NCBI RefSeq assembly: GCF_003097655.1
Contig: NZ_QCZH01000025.1
Coordinates: forward strand, 1-54,676
DNA: 54,676 nt
Reading direction: 5' to 3'
Source: Flavobacterium laiguense
GTDB lineage: Bacteria; Bacteroidota; Bacteroidia; Flavobacteriales; Flavobacteriaceae
Shown: one piece after another, positions 43,127 to 52,405 of the stretch
Position numbering within the stretch: the stretch's first letter is position 1
How the letters are laid out: each line of letters opens with the position of its first letter
The notes under the pieces: generated by a model
Databases searched by the model: none
What the model saw: the letters and a program-made list of their open reading frames with translations, nothing else
Told to the model about the DNA's origin: nothing
Position numbers and translations under genes: made by a program

Positions 43127-46100
43127 ATGTGGAAATTTATTCGATACGAATTAAAATATTGGTTGCGAACACCAATGATATGGATCTTTTTATTCATTAA
43201 TACCCTAATCGTTTTTTTTGCGGTTGGATCTGAAAACGTTACCATTGGCGGAAGCATTGGTAACATACACAAAAATTCGCCTTTTGTTGTTGAACAATAC
43301 TATGGTATACTTTCAATGATCTGCTTGTTGATGACCACCGCCTTTATGAACGCCACGGCCAACCGTGATTTTCAAAGCGGCATGCATCAATTTATATTCT
43401 CCTCCCCTATCAAAAAAAGGGACTATTATTTCGGGAAATTTATAGGAGCAGCCATCGTTTCGGTAATTCCTCTACTCGGAATTTCTCTTGGTGCCCTGAT
43501 TGCTCCAGTATTAGCGCCACTGTTTGATATGTGTCCACCGGAAAGATTTGGCGAAATCATTTGGTCTGGGCATTTACAAGGTCTATTGGTTTTTGGGATT
43601 CCAAATGTGATTATCTCAGGCGTTTTACTATTTGCTTTAGCCATTATTTTCAGAAGCAATATTGTCTCTTTTATTGGAGCTATGCTTATTTTGGTATTCT
43701 ATATAGTTTCAGCGGGATTTACAAAAGACATTCAAAAAGAATGGTTAGCCAATTTACTGGATCCTTTTGGTCTCCGTCCCTTTAAGATTATGACCAAATA
43801 CGCCACAGTTGCCGAAAAAAACCTAAATGCGGTTACATTACACGGCGATTTATTGACCAATCGTTTGATATGGATAGGAATCAGTCTAGTCATTCTGGTT
43901 GCTGTGTATTATAAATTTTCTTTTAATACCAAAAAAGAAAAAGCTAAAAAAACTAAAAAATCAAAAGCAGCCGAAACACCTATAATTGTTTCAAATGCGG
44001 TATTCGAACCAACGAAAGCCAATGTATTTTCGATAAATACCTTTTGGAATTTGGTAAAATTCGAAACTAAAGCCATCATCAAAAACCCAACTTTTATTAT
44101 CATTATTGCCATCGGAATGATTAATTTGATTGCAAGCCTTACGACTTTCACCGGAGGTTACGGCACCGCTCAATATCCTGTCACTTATGATGTAATCGAT
44201 ACTATAAAAGGGGCTTTTGGTATTTTTATGATTGGGTTTATTACTTTTTATACCGGCGTTTTAGTTTGGAAAGAACGTGATGCCAAGATCAATGAAATCC
44301 AAGATGCCACACCCATAAAAACGGCGGTTTTATTCTCCTCTAAATTGGTTGCCCTAATTATTGCTTTAGCCATTGTTTTGGCCTCGACGATAATCGTTGG
44401 AATTATGGCACAAACAGCTTACGGCTATTACAGTTACAAATTGGATGTTTACCTGAAATCAATTATGATAGTGTCTTTGTTGAGTTATTCTTTTATGGCG
44501 GTAATTTCTATATTATTCCATTATCTAATCAACAATCGATACATCGCCTATTTTGCTTTCGTCACTTTTGTTATCGTCAATAGTTTCATTTGGGGATTGC
44601 TCGAAATCAATAGCAATATGTTGAATTTTGGCAACACACCAAGCATCACCTACTCGGACATGAATGGATTTGGTCCTTTTATATCCTCAACCATTTGGTT
44701 CAATATCTATTGGACATTGGCATGTTTGATTTTATGCTTTGTCATTACCGCATTTTATATACGTGGCAAAGAACAGCAATTCAAATACCGATGGGTAAAT
44801 GCGAAAGTACAATTTGGAAAAAACAAAATTGCTATAGCCATCAGCTTAGTGGTATTTGCACTTTGCAGTAGTTTTGTTTACTATAACACCAAAGTGCTAA
44901 ACACTTACGATTCCTCAAAAGAGCAGGAAAATAAGCAAGTGGATTATGAGAAAAAGTATAAAAAATTCGAAAATATAACACAACCCCGTTTTTATAAATT
45001 CAATTACACTATTGACCTCATGCCCGAAGAACGAAGCATGACTGCCAAAATAGAAGCTTGGGCAAAAAACAAATCGAATACACCCATACAAGAACTCCAT
45101 TTTACAATGCCACAACTGTCGGATAGTTTGAAAATCAGTATTGCTGGAGCAAAATTGAAACTAAAAGATTCCCGTTTAAGTTATCGAATATATACTTTAA
45201 AAAGTCCTTTGTTGCCAAATGATTCCATAAAAATCAATATTGATTTATGGGAATTAACCAAAGGGTTTGAAAACGAAGTCCGTTTTACCCAATTGACACA
45301 AAACGGAACTTTCTTCAACAATTCAGACATATTACCTACTTTGGGATACAATAGTAATGCAGAGATTTCAGATAAAAATAAACGCATCAAACTGAAATTA
45401 CCAAAGAGAGACAGAATGCCGAAACTGGATGAGAACAATCTTTCGGCTAGAGCCAATACGTATATCAGCAATGATTCAGATTGGGTTGAAGTGAATACTA
45501 CGATAAGTACCTCACCAGACCAAACTGCTATTGCTCCAGGTTCATTATTAAAAACTTGGGAAGCTAATGGTAGAAAGTATTTCAATTACAAATTAGACCA
45601 AAAATCATTGAACTTCTATTCCTTTATTTCGGCTAAATATGAAGTAGCCCGTAAAAAATGGAATGGCATCGATTTAGAAGTCTATTACGACAAACAGCAC
45701 GCCTATAATGTTCCGAATATGCTAAAAAGTATGCAGAAATCATTAGAATATTATACGAAAAACTTTGGTCCCTACTACCATAAACAATGTAGAATCATAG
45801 AGTTTCCAAGATATTCAAGTTTTGCGCAAGCTTTCCCGGGCACCATGCCTTTTAGCGAAGGTATTGGTTTTATTATTGATTTACGTGAGGTAAAGAAAGA
45901 TGACATTGACCAAGTTTATTATGTCACGGCACACGAAATGGGACATCAATATTGGGCACATCAAGTTACTGGTGCCAATATGCAGGGAAGTGAAATGTTC
46001 AGCGAAGGTTTTGCACAATATTCTGCTTTGATGGTAATGGAAAAAGAATATGGAAAGGACAAAATGAAAAAGTTCTTAAAATATGAAATGGATCGTTATT

Positions 46101-46711
46101 TAAGAGGCCGAAGCTCTGAGCTTGAAAAAGAACAGCCTTTGATAAAAACCGAACATCAACAATACATACACTACCAAAAAGCGAGTGTAGTGATGTATTA
46201 TTTGAAAGAAATGATTGGGGAGAAAAAGGTCAATCAAGCCCTCAAAAATTTGGTTGACACTTATGGTTATAAAAATCCACCTTTCCCAACTTCGATAGAT
46301 GCAGTGAAAGAATTACGAAAAGTAACACCGGATAGTTTACAGTATTTGATTCCTGATATGTTCGAAAACATTACGCTGTTTTCAAACCGAATGCTGGAAG
46401 CCAAATACAAAAAAGTGGGTTCTGGGTATGAAGTCACTTTAAAAACGACTTCCGAAAAATTCAGATCCGACGCACTCGGAAAAGAAAACCAAATACCTGT
46501 TGCCGATTATATTGATATTGCCGTTTTTGCTGAACCTAAAAACGATGCCAATTTGGGTAAAGTTTTAATTTACAAAAGACTAAAAATAACAAAAAAGAAC
46601 AATGTTTATGTTTTCAAAACAAGAGAAAAGCCTTTTGAAGCCGGAATCGATCCTTACAATTATTTGATCGATCGAATTCCTGACGACAATTTGAAGAGAA
46701 CAGAAGACTAA
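43127..46711 (+). CDS. ABC-2 permease fused to an M1 metallopeptidase, copy B
   Basis: A second 1194-residue fusion protein, the same length as copy A. Domain order is identical: about twelve membrane segments in the first half with a lysine-rich linker (KKTKKSK near 270), and an M1 domain with HEMGH at 936-940 and the zinc glutamate at 960 (SEGFAQY). GxMEN is replaced by GTMPFSEGIGF. It differs most from copy A in the extracytoplasmic and linker parts. The equal lengths point to a duplication kept under selection. Partner ATPase is at 42139; the terminator-promoter cassette follows. Confidence 0.9.
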   Translation: MWKFIRYELKYWLRTPMIWIFLFINTLIVFFAVGSENVTIGGSIGNIHKNSPFVVEQYYGILSMICLLMTTAFMNATANRDFQSGMHQFIFSSPIKKRDYYFGKFIGAAIVSVIPLLGISLGALIAPVLAPLFDMCPPERFGEIIWSGHLQGLLVFGIPNVIISGVLLFALAIIFRSNIVSFIGAMLILVFYIVSAGFTKDIQKEWLANLLDPFGLRPFKIMTKYATVAEKNLNAVTLHGDLLTNRLIWIGISLVILVAVYYKFSFNTKKEKAKKTKKSKAAETPIIVSNAVFEPTKANVFSINTFWNLVKFETKAIIKNPTFIIIIAIGMINLIASLTTFTGGYGTAQYPVTYDVIDTIKGAFGIFMIGFITFYTGVLVWKERDAKINEIQDATPIKTAVLFSSKLVALIIALAIVLASTIIVGIMAQTAYGYYSYKLDVYLKSIMIVSLLSYSFMAVISILFHYLINNRYIAYFAFVTFVIVNSFIWGLLEINSNMLNFGNTPSITYSDMNGFGPFISSTIWFNIYWTLACLILCFVITAFYIRGKEQQFKYRWVNAKVQFGKNKIAIAISLVVFALCSSFVYYNTKVLNTYDSSKEQENKQVDYEKKYKKFENITQPRFYKFNYTIDLMPEERSMTAKIEAWAKNKSNTPIQELHFTMPQLSDSLKISIAGAKLKLKDSRLSYRIYTLKSPLLPNDSIKINIDLWELTKGFENEVRFTQLTQNGTFFNNSDILPTLGYNSNAEISDKNKRIKLKLPKRDRMPKLDENNLSARANTYISNDSDWVEVNTTISTSPDQTAIAPGSLLKTWEANGRKYFNYKLDQKSLNFYSFISAKYEVARKKWNGIDLEVYYDKQHAYNVPNMLKSMQKSLEYYTKNFGPYYHKQCRIIEFPRYSSFAQAFPGTMPFSEGIGFIIDLREVKKDDIDQVYYVTAHEMGHQYWAHQVTGANMQGSEMFSEGFAQYSALMVMEKEYGKDKMKKFLKYEMDRYLRGRSSELEKEQPLIKTEHQQYIHYQKASVVMYYLKEMIGEKKVNQALKNLVDTYGYKNPPFPTSIDAVKELRKVTPDSLQYLIPDMFENITLFSNRMLEAKYKKVGSGYEVTLKTTSEKFRSDALGKENQIPVADYIDIAVFAEPKNDANLGKVLIYKRLKITKKNNVYVFKTREKPFEAGIDPYNYLIDRIPDDNLKRTED

Positions 46712-46730
46712 TTTTTTAAACAGAATTTCT

Positions 46731-46778
46731 AAAACATCCGTTTCATTAAGTATTGAAACGGATGTTTTTTTATATTTG
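46731..46778 (+). terminator. Terminator-promoter cassette after copy B
   Basis: A 14-bp stem (46731-46744 with 46755-46768), the same stem sequence as copy A, is followed by TATATTTG (46771-46778), 22 bases before the ATG at 46800. A TTG lies at 46753-46755, inside the hairpin. Confidence 0.82.
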
Positions 46779-46799
46779 TAAAAATCCAAATTGAATTAA

Positions 46800-47633
46800 A
46801 TGAAAATCTCCCACGTAATTTTACTTTTCCTGTTAACAACGACCATGGCCATTGGTCAAAATAAAGAAAAAATAAAAGGTTCTAAAACCGTTACCGAAAA
46901 ACCAAAAGAAATTGGTGAATTTAATGCCTTAGAAATTGAAGACAACCTAACTGTTTTCTTGGAAAAAGGTCCAAAAAATGAAATAAAAATTGAGGCCGAT
47001 GACAATCTGCATGAAATCATTTCATTTGACATTAAAGAAAAAACTCTTCGCATTTATACCACTAAAGAAACAAGTAGTTTCAAAAAGCTAACGGTATGGA
47101 TTAAATATACGGATGATTTAAAATCGGTACTCGCCAAAAACACCAGTACAGTAAATGCAATAGAAGCCATACAATTGGATGACATTACCTTTTCGACATT
47201 TGATTTTTCCAAATTGTATTTGAATGTGAATTCGAAAAATTTCACTTTAAAATCGGATGACAAAACAAAAATTGAACTCAATTTAAAAGCCGAAAAAGCA
47301 AAAATTGAATTGAGCAAAAATGCACAGATTAAAGCGTTAATTTCTACGGTTGATTTAGCTTTTGATCTGTACCAAAAATCGATTGCTACTATAGAGGGAG
47401 ATGCCACTAATGCAATTATCCGTTTAGATAACAACTCTCTTTTTACAGGAAATAAATTCAACATAAAAAATGCTGATGTTACTACCGAAGGTTATTCAGT
47501 TTGTAATACTCTAGCCGAAACAAAACTGGTCATTGACGCCACTGATAGTTCAAAAATTTTCTTGCTTGGAACTCCAAAAATTGAGGTACGTAAATTTTTA
47601 GGGGAGGCCCAATTCATTAAGAAATTGAAGTAA
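46800..47633 (+). CDS. GIN/DUF2807-type secreted protein
   Basis: A 277-residue protein with a signal peptide ending near AIGQN (20). The first domain (about 25-80) matches the start of the pseudogene at 41288 (NALEIEDNLTVFLEKGPKNE), then diverges into a beta-rich DUF2807-like region (IKALISTVDLAFDLY, SIATIEGDAT). It follows the terminator-promoter cassette of copy B and probably uses that promoter. It is likely periplasmic and tied to the ABC-M1 module by repeated gene order; function unknown. Confidence 0.75.
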   Translation: MKISHVILLFLLTTTMAIGQNKEKIKGSKTVTEKPKEIGEFNALEIEDNLTVFLEKGPKNEIKIEADDNLHEIISFDIKEKTLRIYTTKETSSFKKLTVWIKYTDDLKSVLAKNTSTVNAIEAIQLDDITFSTFDFSKLYLNVNSKNFTLKSDDKTKIELNLKAEKAKIELSKNAQIKALISTVDLAFDLYQKSIATIEGDATNAIIRLDNNSLFTGNKFNIKNADVTTEGYSVCNTLAETKLVIDATDSSKIFLLGTPKIEVRKFLGEAQFIKKLK

Positions 47634-47728
47634 TCACAAAGTTCGTTTTCAGTTTTCACTACAAAACGGATTCCAATGTCTAAGACTACTCTGAAAACCG
47701 GAAACTAAACAGCTCATTATTTTCCATA

Positions 47729-47766
47729 AAAAAAGTCCCAACTTAAAAAAATTGGGACTTTTTTGA
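47729..47766. terminator. Terminator between the GIN gene and trxB
   Basis: The stem AAAAGTCCCAA (47731-47741) with TTGGGACTTTT (47752-47762) has a 10-base loop, flanked by A and T runs on both sides. Confidence 0.85.
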
Positions 47767-47777
47767 TATTATATATT

Positions 47778-47846
47778 TTTCTTCCTAAAAAACATTTAAA
47801 ATTTGGTTGTCAGGAACCGCTTTTTATTAGGAAGAAAATTGATTCA
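47778..47846. repeat. Copy 2 of the GGTTGTCAGGAACC repeat
   Basis: The blocks TTTTCTTCC, ATTTAAA, GGTTGTCAGGAACC, CTTTTTATT follow in the same order as at 3870-3920. Here TTTTCTTCCTA (47778-47788) can also pair with TAGGAAGAAAA near 47828-47838, making a hairpin around the core. It lies just downstream of trxB on the minus strand. Confidence 0.6.
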
Positions 47847-47862
47847 TGGCGGTTTCAATAGA

Positions 47863-48837
47863 TTAATTGACGCACTTTTCTAATTGAGTATGCTCTATGG
47901 AAGCTAAATATCTTTCAGCGTCCAATGCCGCCATACAACCAGTTCCTGCAGCCGTAATCGCTTGACGGTACACATGATCTGCTGCATCACCCGCTACGAA
48001 GACACCATTTACATTCGTTTTTGATGTTCCAGGAGTATTTACAATATAACCTGTTTCATCAAGTTTTATATACTCTTTGAAAATTTCTGTATTGGGCTGG
48101 TGACCAATCGCAACAAAGAAACCGGTAGCCGGAATATCAAAAATATCTCCAGTAGTTTTATTTTTTGCTTTTACACCAGTTACCACTTGCTCATCACCCA
48201 ATACATCAACGGTATCGTGATTCATCAAAATGGTAATGTTTTCAGTTTTACGAACACGATCTTCCATAATTTTAGAAGCTCTAAATTTTTCGCTACGTAC
48301 CAGCATCGTTACTTTGGAACATAATTTAGACAAATAATGAGCCTCTTCACAAGCTGAATCCCCTGCCCCTACTATAACAACTTCTTGATTTCTATAAAAG
48401 AATCCGTCACAAACGGCACAAGCAGAAACTCCGCCTCCCATTTTTAGATAATGTTGTTCAGATGGAATATTCAAATATTTAGCTGAAGCTCCCGTAGAAA
48501 TAATCACGGTTTCACAATGCAATTCTATGGTGTCATTGATCCAAACTTTATGGATATCTCCAGAGAAATCAACCTTTGTAGCCCAACCATCACGGATGTC
48601 GGCACCAAAACGTTGTGCTTGACTTTGTAACTGTACCATCATTTCGGGACCAGTAACTCCATCTACATAACCTGGGAAGTTTTCTACTTCATTGGTGGTA
48701 GTCAATTGACCACCTGGTTGCATTCCTTGGTATAAAACAGGATTCATATTAGCTCTAGCAGCATATATGGCCGCAGTATAACCCGCTGGACCAGAACCTA
48801 TAATAAGGCATTTGATTTTTTCTATTGTATCCGACAT
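47863..48837 (-). CDS. trxB: Thioredoxin-disulfide reductase
   Basis: A 324-residue flavoprotein that uses NADPH to reduce thioredoxin. The FAD loop GSGPAGYTAA (14-23), redox-active CAVCDG (C140, C143), NADPH loop GAGDSACEEA and C-terminal FVAGDAAD motifs are all present at family-typical spacing. Normal length. It is monocistronic, with a -7 box upstream at 48860-48867 and a dispersed repeat downstream. Confidence 0.96.
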   Translation of the reverse strand: MSDTIEKIKCLIIGSGPAGYTAAIYAARANMNPVLYQGMQPGGQLTTTNEVENFPGYVDGVTGPEMMVQLQSQAQRFGADIRDGWATKVDFSGDIHKVWINDTIELHCETVIISTGASAKYLNIPSEQHYLKMGGGVSACAVCDGFFYRNQEVVIVGAGDSACEEAHYLSKLCSKVTMLVRSEKFRASKIMEDRVRKTENITILMNHDTVDVLGDEQVVTGVKAKNKTTGDIFDIPATGFFVAIGHQPNTEIFKEYIKLDETGYIVNTPGTSKTNVNGVFVAGDAADHVYRQAITAAGTGCMAALDAERYLASIEHTQLEKCVN

Positions 48838-48859
48838 ATTTTTTACTTTTTGAAATGCA

Positions 48860-48867
48860 AATATACC
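48860..48867 (-). promoter_or_regulatory. -7 box of the trxB promoter
   Basis: On the minus strand TATATTTG is an exact TAnnTTTG match, 22 bases before the trxB ATG. Confidence 0.6.
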
Positions 48868-48946
48868 CTTTATTATAAAAAATTCACACTCTTATAAATC
48901 CAAAAAACTGATGTCGAAATAAATTTTATTTATTTCTCAAAAACAT

Positions 48947-48976
48947 TTTGATAAACAGAATTAAACCTTATATTTG
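48947..48976 (+). promoter_or_regulatory. Promoter of the tRNA-Pro gene
   Basis: TTTG (48947-48950), 18 bases, then TATATTTG (48969-48976): a full match to the Bacteroidota -33/-7 pattern, 11 bases before the mature tRNA. Confidence 0.8.
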
Positions 48977-48987
48977 CACTCGAATTA

Positions 48988-49062
48988 CGGGGTGTAGCGT
49001 AGCTCGGTTATCGCGCCTGCTTTGGGAGCAGGAGGCCGCAGGTTCGAATCCTGCCACCCCGA
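48988..49062 (+). tRNA. tRNA-Pro(UGG)
   Basis: A 75-base cloverleaf. The acceptor stem CGGGGTG (48988-48994) pairs with CACCCCG (49055-49061), and A49062 is the discriminator. The anticodon stem CCTGC/GCAGG encloses TTTGGGA, giving anticodon UGG (49023-49025), and the T loop TTCGAAT is present. CCA is not encoded. It has its own promoter and terminator. Confidence 0.95.
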
Positions 49063-49063
49063 C

Positions 49064-49097
49064 AAAAAGCCGAACAGCAATGTTCGGCTTTTTTTGC
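49064..49097 (+). terminator. Terminator after the tRNA-Pro gene
   Basis: The stem AAAAAGCCGAAC (49064-49075) with GTTCGGCTTTTT (49082-49093) is followed by T residues, one base after the tRNA. Confidence 0.9.
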
Positions 49098-49259
49098 GCA
49101 AAAAAAATCACAACCTACCTGTTTTGAAAACAGGGAAGATCAATGGATTATCGTTTTACAAATTACTATATGATGAAGTGTCTCTAGAAATAAAATATTT
49201 GTAAACATAGGGGGTACAAATATTTTAAAAAATCCAAATAAATATAGGGATATAAATGA

Positions 49260-49293
49260 AACAGCCTTTTCTACTAGAAAAGGCTGTTTTTTT
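49260..49293. terminator. Terminator downstream of the OmpA/PD40 gene
   Basis: The 13-bp stem AACAGCCTTTTCT (49260-49272) with AGAAAAGGCTGTT (49276-49288) has a 3-base loop and a T run on the plus strand. It lies 17 bases beyond the stop of the minus-strand gene and could end transcription from either side. The preceding stretch 49098-49259 shows no gene. Confidence 0.75.
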
Positions 49294-49309
49294 AATCAAG
49301 ATATTCAAT

Positions 49310-51247
49310 TTACATCGAAGTAATAATAAATTCACTTCTTCTATTCGCTTGATGTTCCTCTTCGGTACATTTTACGTCATCAGCGCATTGATTCACTAAT
49401 TGTGTTTCTCCATATCCTTTGCCTGTTAATCGTTCGGCAGCTATTCCATTTTTGACTAACCATGCAATAGTTGCTTTGGCTCTTCTGTCCGAAAGTTTTT
49501 CATTATAAGCATGAGTCTGTCTGCTATCAGTATGTGAACGAACATCAATTTTCATCGCTGGATGTTGTTTCATCACGTCTAAGATTTTCTCTAACTCAAA
49601 GGCGGCCTCTTTTCGAACGAATGATTTATCTAAGTCGAAGTAAATCATTTTTATACCAAAACATTTCGCTAAATCATCGCCAACAACAACTTTACATATT
49701 GCTTTTGTTAAGGCCAATAGCAAATCTGTTTTGCTTGCGTTTCTATCAATAGTTATAGCTTCCTCTTTTGTTTCATAGTCTTGACTTGCAGCTCTAACAT
49801 AATATTTTTGATCACAATTTACTTTAAAATTATACTTCCCGTCTGCTCCTGTTACTATTTCTCCAATTATTTGGAATTGATCATCCAATAAATTTACTTT
49901 TGAATTCCCCAGTACTACATTGGTTTCAACATCTACAATAGTTCCGGTTAAAACTTGCTCACAAACTAATTTTTTGGTTTCCGTAAATCGGTAAACATCA
50001 TCATAACCATTCCCTCCCTCTCTGTTAGAGGAGAAAAAACCGTATCTATTTTTGCTGTTCATTACAAAAGCAAAATCATCTTGTTTTGTATTTATAGGAG
50101 CTCCAATATTTTGTACTTCTCCAAAAGTCGAATCACTTTTAATAGCTGAAACAAATACATCGAGTCCTCCTAATCCTGGACGTCCGTCACTGGCAAAATA
50201 CAACTCATTATCCCCTGACACAAAAGGAAAAGTTTCTCTTCCTTCTGTATTTATAGTTGCTCCCAAATTTTCAGGCGTACCAAAACTACCATCATTATTA
50301 ATGGTAACGCTAAACAAATCGGATTGTCCTAAACTTCCCGGCATGTCTGAGGCAAAATACATCTTTTTCTCATCTACACTTAATGTCGGATGTGCCACAC
50401 TGTATTGATTACTGTTAAATGGTAATTCAATAATATCAGTCCATTTTCCATCAACAAGGCTCGCTTTATACAATTTTAATAAGGTGATTTTTTTATCGTC
50501 TTTCCCTTTTGTGCCATTCAAGAAATTGTTTCTGGTAAAATACATCGTTGTTCCGTCTTTTGTAAAAACAGGTGTCGATTCATTAAACTTTGAATTGACC
50601 TTTCTTTCAAATCGTTCTGCCTCACCAACACTTCCATCTGGTTTTAATTCCACCGCATAAAGGTTTGTAAAGGATTTATTGGTCCACTTGAATCTTTTTT
50701 TGGTAATTCCTCCCGTATCTCGAGCTGAAGCAAATACCAACTTATTATCTAAAAAAGAACTTCCATAATCCGAATATTTCGAATTGATTCCGGCATCTGC
50801 AATTTCAAATCGCCCTGAATTGGATTTTATTTGTTCCAAATAATTTTTATTCTTTTCAAATAACAATCCTCTTTTATCAGCGTTTGCTTTTTGATTGAAT
50901 AGCTCCAACATTTTATCTGCTTTAGCATAATCGCCTTTTGATTTTAGCGTTTGGGAATATCGGTAATAATATTCTAATTCCTGTTGCTCATTCATTTCAA
51001 AAAGAGCATCGTACCATTTTAAAGCTTTGGTTAACTCTCCATTAAAGTAATAGGCATTGCCCAATCTTTGAAACATTTTTTCCTCTTTATATCCTTTCTC
51101 TGCCACCTTTTCGTAAGTAGCAATTGCGTCGATATAAGCATATTTATTGTATTTTTTATCGGCGTTAGCGATATTGCCAGTTTGTGCAATTCCCTTGAAA
51201 ACAAATAGCACTAAAAAAACGGTATAAACTAAATTTTTAATTTTCAT
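49310..51247 (-). CDS. OmpA-family protein with TPR and PD40 repeats
   Basis: A 645-residue outer-membrane lipid-free protein with a signal peptide ending near KGIAQ (22). TPR-like helices span about 25-130. WD40-like PD40 repeats (HPTLSVDEKKMYFASDMPG and similar) span about 190-410. A carboxypeptidase-regulatory-like beta domain is at about 430-510, and an OmpA C-terminal peptidoglycan-binding domain at about 530-645 (SHTDSRQ, LSDRRAKA, GYGE, NRRSEF). This protein class is typically encoded beside PorP/SprF genes and anchors T9SS surface proteins to the cell wall. It is third in the adhesin-SprF-OmpA cluster. Confidence 0.9.
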   Translation of the reverse strand: MKIKNLVYTVFLVLFVFKGIAQTGNIANADKKYNKYAYIDAIATYEKVAEKGYKEEKMFQRLGNAYYFNGELTKALKWYDALFEMNEQQELEYYYRYSQTLKSKGDYAKADKMLELFNQKANADKRGLLFEKNKNYLEQIKSNSGRFEIADAGINSKYSDYGSSFLDNKLVFASARDTGGITKKRFKWTNKSFTNLYAVELKPDGSVGEAERFERKVNSKFNESTPVFTKDGTTMYFTRNNFLNGTKGKDDKKITLLKLYKASLVDGKWTDIIELPFNSNQYSVAHPTLSVDEKKMYFASDMPGSLGQSDLFSVTINNDGSFGTPENLGATINTEGRETFPFVSGDNELYFASDGRPGLGGLDVFVSAIKSDSTFGEVQNIGAPINTKQDDFAFVMNSKNRYGFFSSNREGGNGYDDVYRFTETKKLVCEQVLTGTIVDVETNVVLGNSKVNLLDDQFQIIGEIVTGADGKYNFKVNCDQKYYVRAASQDYETKEEAITIDRNASKTDLLLALTKAICKVVVGDDLAKCFGIKMIYFDLDKSFVRKEAAFELEKILDVMKQHPAMKIDVRSHTDSRQTHAYNEKLSDRRAKATIAWLVKNGIAAERLTGKGYGETQLVNQCADDVKCTEEEHQANRRSEFIITSM

Positions 51248-51320
51248 ATGTAGATAATATTTGTTTTTTAATGGAATATGGTATCGCTAGATCTTCATTG
51301 GTGTTTGTGACAACTTCAGT

Positions 51321-51430
51321 CATGGCGATTTCATATGTGTTTTATTTTTTAATGGATCCCGATAGCTATCGGGAGGTATCGACACTCTTCATTCTAATTT
51401 TAGATTTAGGAATCATGGCGATTTCATAAT
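51321..51430. repeat. Short direct repeats and a palindrome between the OmpA and SprF genes
   Basis: CATGGCGATTTCATA occurs at 51321-51335 and 51416-51430. The palindrome TCCCGATAGCTATCGGGA lies between them at 51357-51374. No coding frame is supported in this 190-base gap, so the two genes may not be tightly cotranscribed. Confidence 0.65.
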
Positions 51431-51437
51431 TGGAATA

Positions 51438-52343
51438 TTAGAAAAATCTAGGTGAAGTTATTCGACTAAAATCATTAAAAAATTCGAAACGCAGGAAAAT
51501 CTCATGAGATCCTGAGTTGTAATTATTCAAATTGGTTGTTTCTTGGTCATATCCATAACCAAGATATAAACCATCGGTAATTTGGAATCCAACCATAGCA
51601 CTCAAGGCTGCACTCCATCTATAGGCAACCCCAATCACAAATTTGTCGTTAAACATAAAATTGGCTGAAAGATCTACTTGCAAAGGTGAACCTTCAACCA
51701 TTTTGGTCAATAGGGCTGGTTTGAATTTTAGAGTAGGATTTAAATCAAATACGTAACCAGCAATCAAGTAATAATTTATTTTCTCTTTAAATATGGCAAC
51801 TTCATTTGCATCATAACGATTGGTTTCTAGAAAATTGGGCACAGACAAACCAACATACCCTTTATCAGAATGCCAATAGACCCCAGCCCCAATGTTAGGC
51901 GAAAATTCACTGTTTAAATTTTGAAATTGAGGGTCATCTTGATCCTCCTGGCTTAATTTATTAACATCAAGATTAAACAAATTCGCTGTAGCTTTCATAC
52001 CAAACGAAAGTTTGAAAGTTTCTGAAGTTGGTATAGAGTAGGACAAATCTGCGGAAAAAGTATTTTCAGTTGTTGGTCCAATTTTATCATTAACCAATGA
52101 AACTCCTAATCCTAAATTACTATTATTTAAAGGTGTGTTTAATGAAAAACTACTGGTCACCGGAGCTCCATCGAGTCCAACCCATTGGGTACGGTATAGT
52201 CCAAAAATATTCATGACACTTCTTGAACCTGCATAAGCAGGATTAATAGTGATGGTATTGTACATGTATTGCGTAAACTGCGCATCTTGCTGTGCAAAAC
52301 CCGCAACAGAAAAAAACATAAAAACTAAAACTAATTTTCTCAT
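51438..52343 (-). CDS. Type IX secretion system PorP/SprF family membrane protein
   Basis: A 301-residue outer-membrane beta-barrel protein with a signal peptide ending near AGFAQ (18). QDAQFTQYMYNTITINPAYAGSR (19-41 region) is the diagnostic PorP/SprF start, and SLVNDKIGPTTENT and GYGYDQ follow. Members are needed for secretion or surface attachment of a specific T9SS substrate with a type B C-terminal domain. It directly follows such a substrate, the adhesin upstream, 62 bases away. Confidence 0.93.
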   Translation of the reverse strand: MRKLVLVFMFFSVAGFAQQDAQFTQYMYNTITINPAYAGSRSVMNIFGLYRTQWVGLDGAPVTSSFSLNTPLNNSNLGLGVSLVNDKIGPTTENTFSADLSYSIPTSETFKLSFGMKATANLFNLDVNKLSQEDQDDPQFQNLNSEFSPNIGAGVYWHSDKGYVGLSVPNFLETNRYDANEVAIFKEKINYYLIAGYVFDLNPTLKFKPALLTKMVEGSPLQVDLSANFMFNDKFVIGVAYRWSAALSAMVGFQITDGLYLGYGYDQETTNLNNYNSGSHEIFLRFEFFNDFSRITSPRFF

Positions 52344-52405
52344 TTATTTTACTTTTAAGAATGGCTTAGCATAAAAACTAAGCCATTTAAATTTGTTTTG
52401 ACTAA

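Noticed and set aside
49022..49204. 60-codon frame overlapping the tRNA-Pro gene
   Set aside because: It starts inside the tRNA and runs through its terminator; no gene support.
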